A stretch of 64,000 nt of DNA from Aminobacter ciceronei (GCF_014138625.1 NZ_JACJHY010000015.1:1-64000); one strand, 5' to 3'. Positions 8,733 to 19,000 are shown, counted from the first letter of the stretch. Numbers and translations are program-made. Notes: generated by a model from the letters alone, not told the origin.

Positions 8733-9197
8733 ATGAAGATCTCCATCATCTCCTTTGCCGCGCTCGTGCTGACGGCCTCTCCGGCGGTCAGCCAGTCCCA
8801 GCCGGACGAAATCCGGCGCTTGCTGAACAGCCCTGTGGACATCATCGCTGCCGCGGGCTTCGCGGCGTCGACGGCGAGCCATCGCGAGCTCTGCGGCGGA
8901 CCGCCAGAGTTCGATGGCCACGCTGAGATGATCATGAGACTGGAGTTCGGTTCCCTGGGAGCCGAGGACCAGGAGCGCTACAAGGCAGCGATGACACGTC
9001 AGTACCAGTCGAACGCGTCGATCTACGGGACCCTCGGCGAGGACGCCAAGAAGTCCTTCTGCTCGGGGCTGAACTCGGCGATCCTCACGCGGTCGACCGC
9101 GTTTGTCAGGACGCATCCGCATTCCGCCTGGCCGGCGCCTAACAGGCAAATCTACCCCAACGCCCCCCAAACGGCGCCGGTTCTTATCCTTGCATAA
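8733..9197 (+). CDS. predicted periplasmic protein
   Basis: This 154-residue protein starts with a short signal peptide (MKISIISFAALVLTASPAVSQ), cleaved after AVSQ or close to it. The mature part is mostly helical and contains two Cys (CGGPP and FCSGL) that could form a disulphide. A longer frame begins at 8577 inside the previous gene, but the signal peptide at this ATG decides the start. No family is recognised. A role in the cell envelope or conjugation is inference from position. Confidence 0.6.
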   Translation: MKISIISFAALVLTASPAVSQSQPDEIRRLLNSPVDIIAAAGFAASTASHRELCGGPPEFDGHAEMIMRLEFGSLGAEDQERYKAAMTRQYQSNASIYGTLGEDAKKSFCSGLNSAILTRSTAFVRTHPHSAWPAPNRQIYPNAPQTAPVLILA

Positions 9198-9224
9198 GAC
9201 TCGAACGCCAGGGGCCCGCAACTA

Positions 9225-9437
9225 TCAGAACGGCCAAAAGCCGGCCAAAAAAGCCAGCGTTTCGCTGCTCCACTGCATGAAGTTTTGGTACCAGCCAGAC
9301 ACCGTTTCATAAGCAACCTGCAGTGCACCCAGGAAGAAAACGAAACAGATGACGATAGCAAATACCTTGCCAAACCCCTCGTCACCCTTCGGGTCGCTGT
9401 ACTGGTAAAGGTAGTCCTGTCGATCAAACATCGTCAT
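9225..9437 (-). CDS. small membrane protein next to the relaxase gene
   Basis: This 70-residue protein has one strong transmembrane segment (VFAIVICFVFFLGALQVAY, residues 25-43) and aromatic flanks. Its ATG directly follows the relaxase stop, so the two are translationally linked. This suggests a small accessory protein of DNA mobilisation. The family is not recognised. Confidence 0.6.
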   Translation of the reverse strand: MTMFDRQDYLYQYSDPKGDEGFGKVFAIVICFVFFLGALQVAYETVSGWYQNFMQWSSETLAFLAGFWPF

Positions 9438-11888
9438 CTAACGGTCCCGGTCGTCGCGGTCGCGTTCCCTTCTTTCCAGTTCCTCTCGCTCCAGCTCCTC
9501 GAGGCGAGGAACGTGCTGTTGCGCCGGATCGGTCCGTGTCGTTTCGCCGCCGCGCTGTGCCGCCTCCTTGTCCCGGTTTAACTTATCCTGCAGCCGATTT
9601 GTAGCATCTACGGTCGACGCCAGTTCGTGAGCCTCGCGCTCGGCCGGTTCGTCCGGCCGGCGCTCGGCCTCCTCGGGGCGAGGATCTCGCTGCTGTTCGG
9701 TCACGGCATCAACATTGGCAGGGGTTTTGCCCTGCTCTTCTGCCGGCCGCTCTTGGGTCTTCTCTGCCGCCTCGATAGCGCGCTTGAGCTCCGGATCCTT
9801 CTCGGCTACCTCGCGCATATAGGTGTTGCCCTGGACGGCAAGCTCTGCCGCGCGAGCCAGTCCGCGCTCAATATCAGCTCGCAATACCCTTGGATCGTTG
9901 GAAAGCTCACCGGCCTCAATTCTACCCAAACCCTCGCGACTGGTTTCGATGTCCACAAGAACGTCATTTGCCGCCTCGACAACCGCCTTACCGTGTTTGG
10001 TGACTGCCGCATCCCACTGTTCATTCGCATCGGCGCGACGCTCCCGGCTTTCGTTTCGCTCGGTCGCAGTCCTCTGCTCCGCCTGTGCCTGGCCCTTCAT
10101 CTCGTAAAGCTCCATGAGCTCGCGCCGGCCGTTCACATGCTCGCGGGCGACAGACGCCACTTCATCAAAGTCGTCTCGCTCGTCCGGACCGACGCTCCGC
10201 TCCAGCCGGAACAACGCCGTCTCGACCTTCTTTTCATAGGCCTCAAACTTTGCTCGCGTTGTCTCGCGCATTTCCTGGCCCTCCAAAACGACTTTCTGCA
10301 AGGTTACCAGATTGGCGCGGAATTTTGATCCGAAATCTGCATGGACGACATTTGCGTTCGCTTCCGCCTGACCAGCCGAAAGGCTTGCTGTCAAGTGATC
10401 CCGCTGCTGTTCTGCATAAGCGACAACACGTCGATCACCGCTGATGAGCGCAACTTTCTGCCAACTCTGCGTTGCCTTTATGGCATACTCCCGGCTTCTT
10501 TCGGCCTTCGCCAGACTGCGCCGTCCGCCTCGCTTGGCGTCGTACCGTCCCTGTGCCGCCTCGCTGGTCCCGACGTGCTCGGTCCGCCCTTCCCTGCTCA
10601 CCGGCCTCACCTGATTGCGGGTAAAGGCGGGCGGACTGGCGAACTCGCGACGATCGGTCATCTCCATCGCTATTCCCTGTGCCCGGGCCTGCTTCGCCAT
10701 TGTGGCCCGCCACTCCCGAAACACCTGCGGGGTCGTCTCGATCCGATCCCCCGATTCCGATCGCATGGTGATGATCGCGTGGGCGTGGACATGTGGCCGC
10801 TTGCCTCCCTCGCCTTCTTCCTTCGGATCATTGGCCGGATCATGCATGGCAAACACGTAGCGATGGCCGGCGAACTGCTCGGCCAGGAAGTCGCGTGCAG
10901 CGTTTTCAAACGCCCCGACATTCGTGCCGGCCCGGGCCGACATGATCAGGTGCATCACGTCGCGGCCTTTGCGGCTGTGCAGATCACCGCGCCATTCCTT
11001 TTGCACCAGGTCGCCAGCGAGCTCTTCGTCACCGATGACTTGACCGCGGTCGTCGCGAACGTTGCCGTCATGACGTTCGACCAGGCTCCGCAATTTGCTG
11101 GCGCCATACTCGACACCGTTGCCGTAGCCCTGGAACGAGAACCGCGCCGCCACATCCTGCGCGGCCGCACTGGCGTCATATCGCGCTTGAATGATGCTGG
11201 CGGCCTTGTCGTCGCCAGTCAGCCGCTCCCCCTGCCCGCTTCTGAGAACGACCGCACCTTGAACCGTCAGCGCGCCGTCGCCCTGGCGCGTGACCGCATA
11301 AGCGTAGCGGCGATCGCCAAATGCGCTTGTCAAACTGTTCCTGACCAGCTCATGCATCGCCTCGTCTGACGAAATCGCCGCAGTCGCAATCGCTACGGTG
11401 AAGCTGCCGATATCGCGGCTCTCTGCGCGGTTCTGGAACAGATGGTTCCAGTCGCCCCGCAACCGCGCCAGATCCTCGCGGCTGCTGATGCGCTCGCCGT
11501 TCTCGTTCTCGACAGCGAGATCGCCGCCGCGCGACACATAGTTCAGCATCGCCCCTACCCTCGCGCCGGCGCCATAGGATGCCATTTTGACAACCGCAGG
11601 CTGGCTGCCCTGGGCAACCGCCGCTAGCCGCGCTTCAGTTGGACGGAAAGCCGATGCTGCCCGCGTCTCGGCCGCGAAGATCGGCCTGGCGGCCGCCCGC
11701 CGCATTTTTTGCTGGCTGCCACCACCGCTACCAGCGCCAGCACCGCCGCCCGACTCGGCCATCACTTTCAATCGGCGCTTCATTTCGTCTTCGGCCGACC
11801 GCCGCTTTCCGCCAAGCGACAATTCATGCAGCAACGCCGCGCGCCGCTGCTCCCATTCGCTGGTGAAGGCGCCGAAGAAAATTTCCAC
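9438..11888 (-). CDS. VirD2-like conjugative relaxase
   Basis: This 816-residue relaxase nicks and covalently binds one strand at oriT to start conjugative transfer. The HUH metal site is visible as HVHAHAIITM (near residue 352), preceded by the conserved region around FVFAMHDPANDP (residues 330-345). A nucleophile tyrosine is likely in MASYGAGARVGAMLNYVSRGG (near residues 103-122). The C-terminal 350 residues are charged, Glu/Arg-rich and probably coiled coil, suited to coupling-protein contact. It overlaps no neighbour: the MobC-like gene lies 3 bases upstream. The layout resembles rhizobial relaxases such as RlxS, but I cannot assign the MOB class for certain. Confidence 0.88.
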   Translation of the reverse strand: MEIFFGAFTSEWEQRRAALLHELSLGGKRRSAEDEMKRRLKVMAESGGGAGAGSGGGSQQKMRRAAARPIFAAETRAASAFRPTEARLAAVAQGSQPAVVKMASYGAGARVGAMLNYVSRGGDLAVENENGERISSREDLARLRGDWNHLFQNRAESRDIGSFTVAIATAAISSDEAMHELVRNSLTSAFGDRRYAYAVTRQGDGALTVQGAVVLRSGQGERLTGDDKAASIIQARYDASAAAQDVAARFSFQGYGNGVEYGASKLRSLVERHDGNVRDDRGQVIGDEELAGDLVQKEWRGDLHSRKGRDVMHLIMSARAGTNVGAFENAARDFLAEQFAGHRYVFAMHDPANDPKEEGEGGKRPHVHAHAIITMRSESGDRIETTPQVFREWRATMAKQARAQGIAMEMTDRREFASPPAFTRNQVRPVSREGRTEHVGTSEAAQGRYDAKRGGRRSLAKAERSREYAIKATQSWQKVALISGDRRVVAYAEQQRDHLTASLSAGQAEANANVVHADFGSKFRANLVTLQKVVLEGQEMRETTRAKFEAYEKKVETALFRLERSVGPDERDDFDEVASVAREHVNGRRELMELYEMKGQAQAEQRTATERNESRERRADANEQWDAAVTKHGKAVVEAANDVLVDIETSREGLGRIEAGELSNDPRVLRADIERGLARAAELAVQGNTYMREVAEKDPELKRAIEAAEKTQERPAEEQGKTPANVDAVTEQQRDPRPEEAERRPDEPAEREAHELASTVDATNRLQDKLNRDKEAAQRGGETTRTDPAQQHVPRLEELEREELERRERDRDDRDR

Positions 11889-11891
11889 GCC

Positions 11892-12293
11892 TTACCCCTC
11901 CCCACGCCGCTTGTGGCCGGCGCGCTTCGATAGCGATCGTAACTCGGTCATCATGGCCGCCTGGATGCGCTGCACGTTGCCAAGATTGATGTCGAGCTCG
12001 CTCGGGTGAACGGTCTTGCCGCTGTTTATCGATCGCGCAACCTGGTTCAGGTTCACGCCAATCGCGCGCATGTCCTCCAGCAGCAGCGCCATGACGAGCC
12101 GATCATCCTTAGTCAGGATCGGTCGTACGCCGGCGCCTTCGAGGATCAGCGACCGGAAAAATCCTGAAACCGTCATGTCGGCCGCCTTCGCGGCCTTTTC
12201 GATCGCCGCATATTCGTCCGCGCTGACGCGGGCATGCACCATCCGACCCTTCCGGTCCGGCTCGAGCCGGACCTCGAATTTCGCGTCGTCCAT
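11892..12293 (-). CDS. MobC-like relaxosome accessory protein
   Basis: This encodes about 133 residues. The N-terminal half is a ribbon-helix-helix type DNA-binding region (MVHARVSADEYAAIEKAA, then ADMTVSGFFRSLIL). The second half carries the MobC-family segment RAIGVNLNQVARSINSG. Such proteins bind oriT and help the relaxase melt and nick DNA. The ATG at 12293 is preferred over one 39 bases upstream because the domain starts there. It lies 3 bases before the relaxase gene in the same operon. Confidence 0.85.
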   Translation of the reverse strand: MDDAKFEVRLEPDRKGRMVHARVSADEYAAIEKAAKAADMTVSGFFRSLILEGAGVRPILTKDDRLVMALLLEDMRAIGVNLNQVARSINSGKTVHPSELDINLGNVQRIQAAMMTELRSLSKRAGHKRRGEG

Positions 12294-12973
12294 TGGCCTT
12301 GGGCCCCTCTCTCTGGCGCTTGCGGCAGGCATCGAGGGCTTGTTCCTCGATCGTCAGGAAAATGTCGCACATTTTTCCGTATCCTGCCAACACTCAATAA
12401 ACGTGAAATTCCTACTCAACAGCGGATATCTTCGAGCGGCCCACATTTCGCTCGTCCACATCGAAACGATGGCAGGGCCTCCGTCCCTGCCCATTCAAAC
12501 GCTAAAACGCTCTCCAGGGTTCACCTCCAGGACCGCTTTGTCGGCCTTTGTGTGCCCCTCGTACTCGTCCGCAAGGGACGCTCCGCTCTTCGCCCTGGGC
12601 GGACTGCGTGCGAGCGTCACAGACGGCCTTCGCGCGGCTCCGGGGTTCACCACAAAAGGAGCGGGAAGGCCGGCGGCGGCGCTGACGGTCCTCTTTGGCC
12701 ACACGGGTGAAAATTGAGTCCCAGCGCGCGGATCTAATTTCACACGACTTGTTCACACGGTGTGGTCACATGCCATGACGTTACGATATGAAAGCAAGAT
12801 GTGATTGAAGTATCACACGCCAGGGTAGTGAGGCTTAACCGCATCGTGTAAAAACGCCACGCGAAACCAAGCACTCACTTCGTTTGGAAATGCTGTTGCC
12901 CAAGAGGAGGCATCAGCGTGGCGACGGCCCTGCCGCGTTCGGCTTTGGGGACAGCAAAGGAGGGAGATCAGAC
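12294..12973. other. intergenic region with candidate oriT
   Basis: This 680-base stretch separates the divergent relaxosome and VirC-like operons, the usual place for oriT. It contains several inverted repeats: AAAATGT-CGC-ACATTTT at 12359-12375, CACAC-G-GTGTG at 12754-12764, and TGTGAT-TGAAGT-ATCACA at 12800-12817. Repeated CACAC/TCACA words also occur between 12740 and 12820. Short minus-strand ORFs (12495-12756) have no supporting features. The exact nic site cannot be read from sequence alone. Confidence 0.5.
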
Positions 12974-13687
12974 ATGCCTCGAAGAATTTGCGCGATCAGC
13001 GGCAAAGGCGGCGCCGGGAAGACGACGGCCATTATCCTCGTTGCCGGCGAGTACGCTATTCATGGAAAGAAGGTTCTTCTGATCGACGCCGATCCGCGCC
13101 AGAACCTCGCCGAATGGTGGAAGCGATGTGAGGCCAAGGACAATCTTCCGGCCAACATCGAGCTACACAGCGCGGCAACCCAGCGAAGCATCGAGACCGT
13201 GCTGGCCGAACAAAACGGCGCCTATGAGGTAATCCTGATGGACTCACCGGGCGTCGACAGCGTCATCCGCGATACGATCATCCGCAACTCCGACCTGGTG
13301 CTGACGCCAATTCAGCCGAACCAGGATGAAATTAAGGCGGCCGGCGAAGCCGCCACCATCACGGCGGATATTGGCGACAGGGAGGGGCGCACGATTCCCC
13401 ACGTCAACGTGGTGACGCGCATCGCCCTTCCGGGCCGCGTTCTCGAGGCTTACCGGCTGATCCGTCCGTTCATCGCCAATCTTCGCGACAATGGCTATGA
13501 ATCGACGCTGATGGAAACCGAGCTCACCGAAAGAAATTGCTACCGCGAAATCCGTAACGGCCTCGGCACTTTGCAGATGCTCGAGCTGACCGACCCGGTC
13601 ATGAAGGGTCGCGCGGAGGTCGCGGCATTTGTGGCCGAGCTCGATCGCCATATCGCGGCAAACCGGGAAAAGGTGGGAAATGTCTAA
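12974..13687 (+). CDS. ParA/VirC1-like ATPase
   Basis: This 237-residue deviant Walker ATPase has KGGAGKTT near residue 11, Walker A' residues VLLIDADPRQNLAEWW, and VILMDSPGVDS. ParA/MinD-type ATPases segregate plasmids; the VirC1 branch gathers the relaxosome at the cell pole and raises transfer. The ATG at 12974 follows AAGGAGGG at 8 bases; the frame reaching back to 12884 is rejected. The next gene overlaps by 8 bases and has a VirC2-like RHH end. The position beside oriT and the relaxase supports a transfer role, but simple partition remains possible. Confidence 0.85.
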   Translation: MPRRICAISGKGGAGKTTAIILVAGEYAIHGKKVLLIDADPRQNLAEWWKRCEAKDNLPANIELHSAATQRSIETVLAEQNGAYEVILMDSPGVDSVIRDTIIRNSDLVLTPIQPNQDEIKAAGEAATITADIGDREGRTIPHVNVVTRIALPGRVLEAYRLIRPFIANLRDNGYESTLMETELTERNCYREIRNGLGTLQMLELTDPVMKGRAEVAAFVAELDRHIAANREKVGNV

Positions 13688-14120
13688 ACCAGGCAAACTG
13701 TCCGTCTCTGACTTTCCGATCGCACCGCGACGGCCGAAGCCAGCCACATCCAAAGCCACAATGAAACCAGCATCTGTGTCGGAAGAGGCAGAGGCGGGAA
13801 TGACTGCACGGGAACCAGAAGCTGCGCCGGTTTCAGAAGCGGATGCAACACGAGAGCGTCCGCGGCGCGGTCTGCCGAACCCGAGCGGTGACGAGCGCAA
13901 AAGCAAGGCGATCGAACGTGCTCTGGCTCAGGAGGAGGGACGCTATCGCCTGCGCGACCTGAAGCGGGCGCACGCGCGGGAAGCCAAGCACTACGTCAAT
14001 TGCCCGCTGGACTACGATACGAAGATGCGACTGCAAAAGGCTGGCTTCGACAATGACATCAAAATGACGGTGATCATAAAGGCGGCCATCGACCAGTTTC
14101 TCCGAGACAACGGCTATTGA
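13680..14120 (+). CDS. VirC2-like partner of the ParA protein
   Basis: This 146-residue protein has a disordered Pro/Glu/Ala-rich N-terminal half and a compact C-terminal domain (VNCPLDYDTKMRLQKAG, then DIKMTVIIKAAIDQFL, residues 103-142) with the strand-helix-helix pattern of RHH proteins such as VirC2. The gene overlaps the ParA gene by 8 bases, so translation is coupled. It probably binds DNA at or near oriT and recruits the ATPase. It could instead be a ParB-type centromere binder. Confidence 0.7.
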   Translation: MSKPGKLSVSDFPIAPRRPKPATSKATMKPASVSEEAEAGMTAREPEAAPVSEADATRERPRRGLPNPSGDERKSKAIERALAQEEGRYRLRDLKRAHAREAKHYVNCPLDYDTKMRLQKAGFDNDIKMTVIIKAAIDQFLRDNGY

Positions 14121-14123
14121 CCC

Positions 14124-14516
14124 GTGAGCGGTCGCAGCTTCCTGCTCGGGATCACGATCGGTATCCTTATTGGCATCTATGCCGCACCGTGGGTCGGTCG
14201 CCAAGGCATCGACTTGGGTGAAGGCTCAAATGTCGCTTCCCCATTGAACGGGCTTACGGAATCCGCTCTCGATGCGGCCATCCGGCCTTCGGACGAAACC
14301 GCCAAAGGCGAGCTGTTTCGCTTATCCAATTGGGATATCTCAATGCACGGGACTGGATCGACGGTTACCGTGAAGCGATGTATTAGTATTGGCAAAGATT
14401 CTATCGCGTGCGAACTCCTGGCGCATCTGGGGTGGGTCGATGGGGAAAAACGTGTCGAAGCTGTGTTCGAGGGAAAGCCGGGTACTTGGCGAATGGTTGC
14501 AGCCAGGGCGCGCTGA
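14124..14516 (+). CDS. hypothetical membrane-anchored protein
   Basis: This 130-residue protein has an N-terminal hydrophobic segment (FLLGITIGILIGIYAAPWVG) that acts as an uncleaved anchor or signal sequence. A small extracytoplasmic domain follows, with two Cys (KRCIS and IACEL) that could pair. GTG at 14124 follows the previous stop by 3 bases, so it is the third gene of the VirC-like operon. The function is unknown; a conjugation role is inferred from the operon. Confidence 0.6.
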   Translation: MSGRSFLLGITIGILIGIYAAPWVGRQGIDLGEGSNVASPLNGLTESALDAAIRPSDETAKGELFRLSNWDISMHGTGSTVTVKRCISIGKDSIACELLAHLGWVDGEKRVEAVFEGKPGTWRMVAARAR

Positions 14517-14783
14517 TTTTCCCTCAGTGGACAGTGCCTATCCCGGCGCCAGCTTAAGGGCGCTATGAATGCAGACTTCCGCTGGAAAGAACCATGCCAG
14601 GCGAGCGCAGCACGGCCCTGATGGTTGCTTATTGCGAGTAGCGGAAAGCGCTGTCCTCCCTTCCCGCTTATGGAAAATCGCTGTGCAAGAGAGTGCCGAG
14701 GCGTACTTGGGGCAATCTCGTTTTCAAATGTTTGATTGAGGTCGTTGCCCTGTCCGAGACTAGGGAAAAGTAAGGGAGAGGAC

Positions 14784-15293
14784 GTGCCTAAGGATATGGA
14801 CGGCTATAAAAACAAAATGGAATTGGTTGAGACAATCGATCCTGAGATCGACAAACCTGTTTTCCGCCGCCCGGGGTTCGAAGGCATCAAAACCCTAGGC
14901 GAGATCGATGAAAGAATTGCCACCTTTATCCGCAAGGCGCGCGAGGACAAGGATCTGACTCGCGCAGAGCTCGCGCCCTTGCTTGGCCTTTCGATGCAGG
15001 TTTATGGCCGCTATGAACGCGCATTCTCAAAAATGCACGTCACGCGCATGATCCACCTGTGCGAAATACTCGGGTTCATGCCGATGGAAATGCTGTTCAG
15101 CGCTGCCCCGCATCTATGGGGCCGCACGCCGGAGGAAGCGCGCGACACCATGGAACTCGCGCAACAGGTCGTGTCTCTGCCGCACGGCACCAAGCGGGAT
15201 TTGCTGGCTTTGGTCAAGAAAATGGTAGATTTGGAGCGTACCGCCGGCACCGCGCCGGCGGATGCGCCAAAGGGCAACGGTGGTAGCCTTTAA
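14784..15293 (+). CDS. XRE-type HTH regulator
   Basis: This 169-residue protein has a helix-turn-helix of Cro/CI type (IATFIRKAREDKDLTRAELA, then GLSMQVYGRYE, residues 44-82) and a C-terminal helical region with the segment LPHGTKRDLLALVKKMVDLE. GTG at 14784, after AGGGAGAG, is chosen over the frame start at 14736. It stands alone after a 267-base gap and may control transfer or maintenance genes nearby. Confidence 0.75.
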   Translation: MPKDMDGYKNKMELVETIDPEIDKPVFRRPGFEGIKTLGEIDERIATFIRKAREDKDLTRAELAPLLGLSMQVYGRYERAFSKMHVTRMIHLCEILGFMPMEMLFSAAPHLWGRTPEEARDTMELAQQVVSLPHGTKRDLLALVKKMVDLERTAGTAPADAPKGNGGSL

Positions 15294-15408
15294 TCGGGTT
15301 CCCTGTGCGATGTCGGGGTCCGCAGAACCGAAACTGGAGAGGTGCGAGCCAGATCAAGGGCTGCGTCTGTGGCGAGAACGCCAAGGCAAGTCAACGGCTT
15401 AGGCACCA

Positions 15409-15590
15409 TACGACACGGTGCTGCTGGTGCTACTCGACAACCGCACCATAAAGCCGAAGGAAATGTGAGAGGCTTCCTACGCCGCAGTTGAAAGGCGGCC
15501 TGCGGTGCACGGCTCGAAGGCGCGTGGCAGCGGCGCACTGGGCGTGTAGGAGTTCAAGCGGCTGGCGCTGCTCGTCTGGGCTGCCCGGCC
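15409..15590 (+). pseudogene. decayed gene remnant with in-frame stops
   Basis: Reading from 15409 gives YDTVLLVLLDNRTIKPKEM, then stop, EASYAAVERRPAVHGSKARGSGALGV, stop, and EFKRLALLVW. This pattern (hydrophobic strand, VLLVLLD, then GALGV.EFK) resembles the C-terminal part of a family of small alphaproteobacterial proteins of unknown function (DUF6998-like, from memory). Two in-frame stops show it is not translated as one protein. The 5' part is not recognisable. Confidence 0.5.
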
Positions 15591-15596
15591 TGAGTC

Positions 15597-15920
15597 TCAA
15601 ATTTTGAGCTGGTATTCGCGCTCAAGGTAGTCAAGCACCCGATTCAGGCCGTTCATAATGTGGAGTTCGTTGGCTCCAAACGCGTAATAGCCGCCGAGCA
15701 CGGTGTCGCTACTCATATCCCCGTCAACGGAGCGCTTCTTGACCTTCGACCCCTCTTCGTCGCGAAAGGTGATCGGGTACCGAAACTCGCGGCCTTCGCC
15801 CTCGAACACACCGCCCGGCCCCCAATTCTGTATGTTGGCGTTGTAGCATTCGTTGCCGATCATCGACTCAAGCTTGATAAGAAGGGCTTTGCGCGCCTTG
15901 GTCACTTTCCTGCGTGCCAT
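15597..15920 (-). CDS. small hypothetical protein after the type III restriction operon
   Basis: This encodes about 107 residues, starting MARRKVTKARKALLIKLE at ATG 15920, where AGGGGA lies upstream. The longer frame to 16100 is rejected because it crosses the hairpin at 15997-16046. The protein has a basic N-terminus and a compact mixed domain (FRYPITFRDEEGSKVKKR, then a C-terminal helix). No family is known to me. It is 158 bases after the res gene on the same strand, separated by a perfect 18-base inverted repeat, so it may be expressed separately. Confidence 0.6.
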   Translation of the reverse strand: MARRKVTKARKALLIKLESMIGNECYNANIQNWGPGGVFEGEGREFRYPITFRDEEGSKVKKRSVDGDMSSDTVLGGYYAFGANELHIMNGLNRVLDYLEREYQLKI

Positions 15921-15996
15921 GGTTGGTCCCCTAAGAGAAGAATAGCATTGACCGGGAAAAGGTCCGGCGGCTCCATGACGCCACGCCCTTTTCGTA

Positions 15997-16046
15997 AAGG
16001 TGCAACAGCAGGGTCGGTTCTTCATACCACCCTGCTGTTGCACCTT
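15997..16046. repeat. perfect 18-base inverted repeat
   Basis: The arms AAGGTGCAACAGCAGGGT (15997-16014) and its exact complement (16029-16046) surround a 14-base loop. No T-run follows on either strand, so it is not a standard terminator. It could be an attenuating RNA hairpin between res and the small gene, or a trace of a small mobile repeat. Confidence 0.8.
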
Positions 16047-16077
16047 CGGCCATTCGCCGGTGAACTCTGTTTCTTTT

Positions 16078-19000
16078 TCAGGCGGCCGCCCGCCCGACAA
16101 TATCCATTAGCTTCTCGTAGCTGGTGACGACGTCATATTTGACGCGATCCTCAGTGACTCGCCGGCCGATCTCGTCGAAGAATTTCCGAGCGCACGCGAT
16201 TTTGGTGTTCTCGATCTCGCGGAGCTTCATCGATGACATCGTGCCCTTGGTTTCGGCAACGAAATAGATATGCCTGACGCTGCCTTCCTTGAAGGAAATC
16301 GCCCAGTCTGGATTGTAGTCGCCGACCGGTGTCGGAATCAGGAAGCCGCGAGGAAGCTTCGCGTAGACGACCACCTCGCTGCTGGCATCGAGCTCATCGG
16401 CAAATCGGCGCTCGATATCCGAGTCGGTGACGACATAATCGTAGACGTGGTTCTTCAGCTTCGTGCTCGCCTTGGAGAAGTCCTGCCCGGTCTGGTTGGC
16501 CGTGAAGATGTCGGCGTCGTACCGTTCGGACAGGCCGTCATAGGCGAGCCGCTCGATGACCATCGTGGCCTTCTGCTCGGTGATGATCCGCGAAGCCTCG
16601 GATATGAAATGCTCGGGGTTCTCCCGGAACTGTCCGAACACGCTGGCGGCGACCCCCGCGAGAATTTCTGCCGCCGTCTTTCGCGTCAGCTCCGTGTTCT
16701 CGGCAATCTTGCCGAGAAGATCGTATTTCACGAGTGAGTGGACGGATCCGCCTTGTTCGGTGGTCGAACCGATGACTTCGAAGCCATCGCCGGTCTTCAG
16801 TTGCTCGTCCGTAATCTCATCGCCCTGGATACCGGTGTGCACCGTGTACTGGAGCGGCGTTACCCGCAGCTGGCTATCGAGGGCGCTCACGCATTTTCGG
16901 ATAAGCTCATCGGAATCGAACTCGACGCGGTAGACGGCCTTCCGGTTGATCCGTGCCCAAAGCTCCTGGAATTCCTTCTTCTCGAAATTGTCGTTCAACG
17001 GGTTGGTCTTGGGCTTCCGGCCATCCTCCACCTTCGGCAGCTGCGCGTCGCTGAACACACTATCGATGAGCTGGAATATCTGGTCCGCGTGCGGCTTCAG
17101 CTCATCCGGCAGGTCCGCGAGCGTCCCCGCCTCCTTGGCGGCGTGGTAATCGGTGGAAATCTGATCCGCGTCGTCGGAGTAATCGTTCTTTACCAGATAA
17201 CGATAAATCTGCTTCGCCATGGCCGGCGTGATCTCGGCCGGTCCGCTCTCGGTCGTGAGAGTCTTGCCTGTGAAATACGCTTCCGTGGCCTTGCGCGGCC
17301 TCGATGACAGGGTGTCGGCGATCTCCTTCTGGAGGCCGCTGACGAAATCCTTGTAGCTCTCGCTGGCGACGACTGTGAGCACATTGATGTCGTGAACGAC
17401 GGCGGGGTGGTCCATGCGGTCACCATGCTGGTCGACCGACAGCCGTAGCCCGCGACCAACCTCCTGGCGGCGCGAAATGGTGTTGTCGCTGTGCTTGAGC
17501 ATGCACATGACGAAAACGTTGGGATTGTCCCATCCCTCCCGTAGCGCCGAGTGAGAAAAGATGAACCGCACCGGCTCACCCTGTGACAGCAGGCGCTCTT
17601 TGTTCTTCAAGATGAGGTCATAGGCATCGGTATCATCCGACAGCCCTTTGTCCTCGCCGGTTTTCTTGATGTCGGGATCGACCAGCCTCTTCTGCTTGTC
17701 GATCGAGAAATAGCCCTCATGCACCTTGGTAACGGGATCTCGCTCGAGGAAGGTGCGGTACTTCTCATTGTCCAGCGCCAGCTCAGATAGATACTCGTCC
17801 TTGAGCAGCGCATATTCCTCCTCGAAGACGCGGGCATACGCGCCCTTCTCATCGGATTGGCTGTAGTCGCGGTACTTCACGACCTCGTCGATGAAGAAGA
17901 GCGACAGCACCTTGATCCCTTGGGCGAAGAGCTGCTTCTCCTTATCGAGATGCGCCTTGATGGTTTCCCGGATCTGGATGCGACGGATGTCACGCTCGGA
18001 AACGTCCCCAGTCGCCTCGCCGGCCCGGAGAACCACCCCGTTGGTGAACTCGACGGTGTCGTAGCGGGCGTCGATCTGCGAAATGGTGAAGCCATCGCGA
18101 TATTGGTCCATCTCACCGGACTCGGCGAAGAGATCGTCGCGAAACTCCAGGCGCCGGAGCTGCCGCTTGATCTCGCCGGACTTGAGCTGCACCTCTAGCT
18201 CGATCCGTGCCACCGGCGCCTTTTTCGAGATATCGATGCCCTCAAGGTACAGATAGGCGTTGGTGCCGGCGAGGCCGCGCGTCTGGATTCCACGCACGGC
18301 GATCTTTTTCACCAGCTTCTGGTTGTAAGCGTCGAGCGCATCGAGACGATGCACGCGGTTGCGCTGCGTCTTGTGCGTGGCGGAGTAGCGCAGGATCATC
18401 AGCGGCTTGAATTTGGGCAGCGCCTCCGTCGTGGCGGTGCCCTCCATTTTCTGCGGCTCGTCGAGGATGAGGATCGGCCGGTTGCTGGCGATCACGTCGA
18501 TCGGCTTGCGCGACTGGAAATCGTCGAGCTCGTCATAGATGCGACGGTTGTCGGCGCCCCGGGCGTTGAACGCCTGGATGTTGATCACCATCACGTTGAT
18601 GCCGGCGTCCGACGAAAAGCTCTCCAGCTCATGCAGCCGCTTGGAGTTGTAGATAAAGAAGCGCGCCTTCTTGCCGTAGCTCTCGTTGAAGTGGTCGGCG
18701 GTGATCTGCAGCGATTTGTAGATGCCCTCGCGGATGGCGATCGAGGGCACCATCACGATGAACTTCGACCAGCCATAGCGCTTGTTCATCTCGAAGATGG
18801 TCTTGATGTAGCAGTAGGTCTTGCCTGTGCCCGTCTCCATCTCGACGTCGAGATTGAACTTGCACCCGGCGCTCGAAACCAGCGCGTCGGATAGGGGGAG
18901 GTTCTGCCTCCGCTGGACCTCCTTGATATTGGCCAGCACCTGAAGATCGGTGAGCGCGATATCCGCGTTCTTGAACCCCTCTTCAAACGCGCTCGCCTGC

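Noticed and set aside
12495-12756. Two overlapping minus-strand ORFs in the candidate oriT region
   Set aside because: No ribosome site, no family, Arg/Pro/Ala-rich composition as in chance frames.
15997-16046. Rho-independent terminator
   Set aside because: The stem is strong but no T-run follows on either strand.
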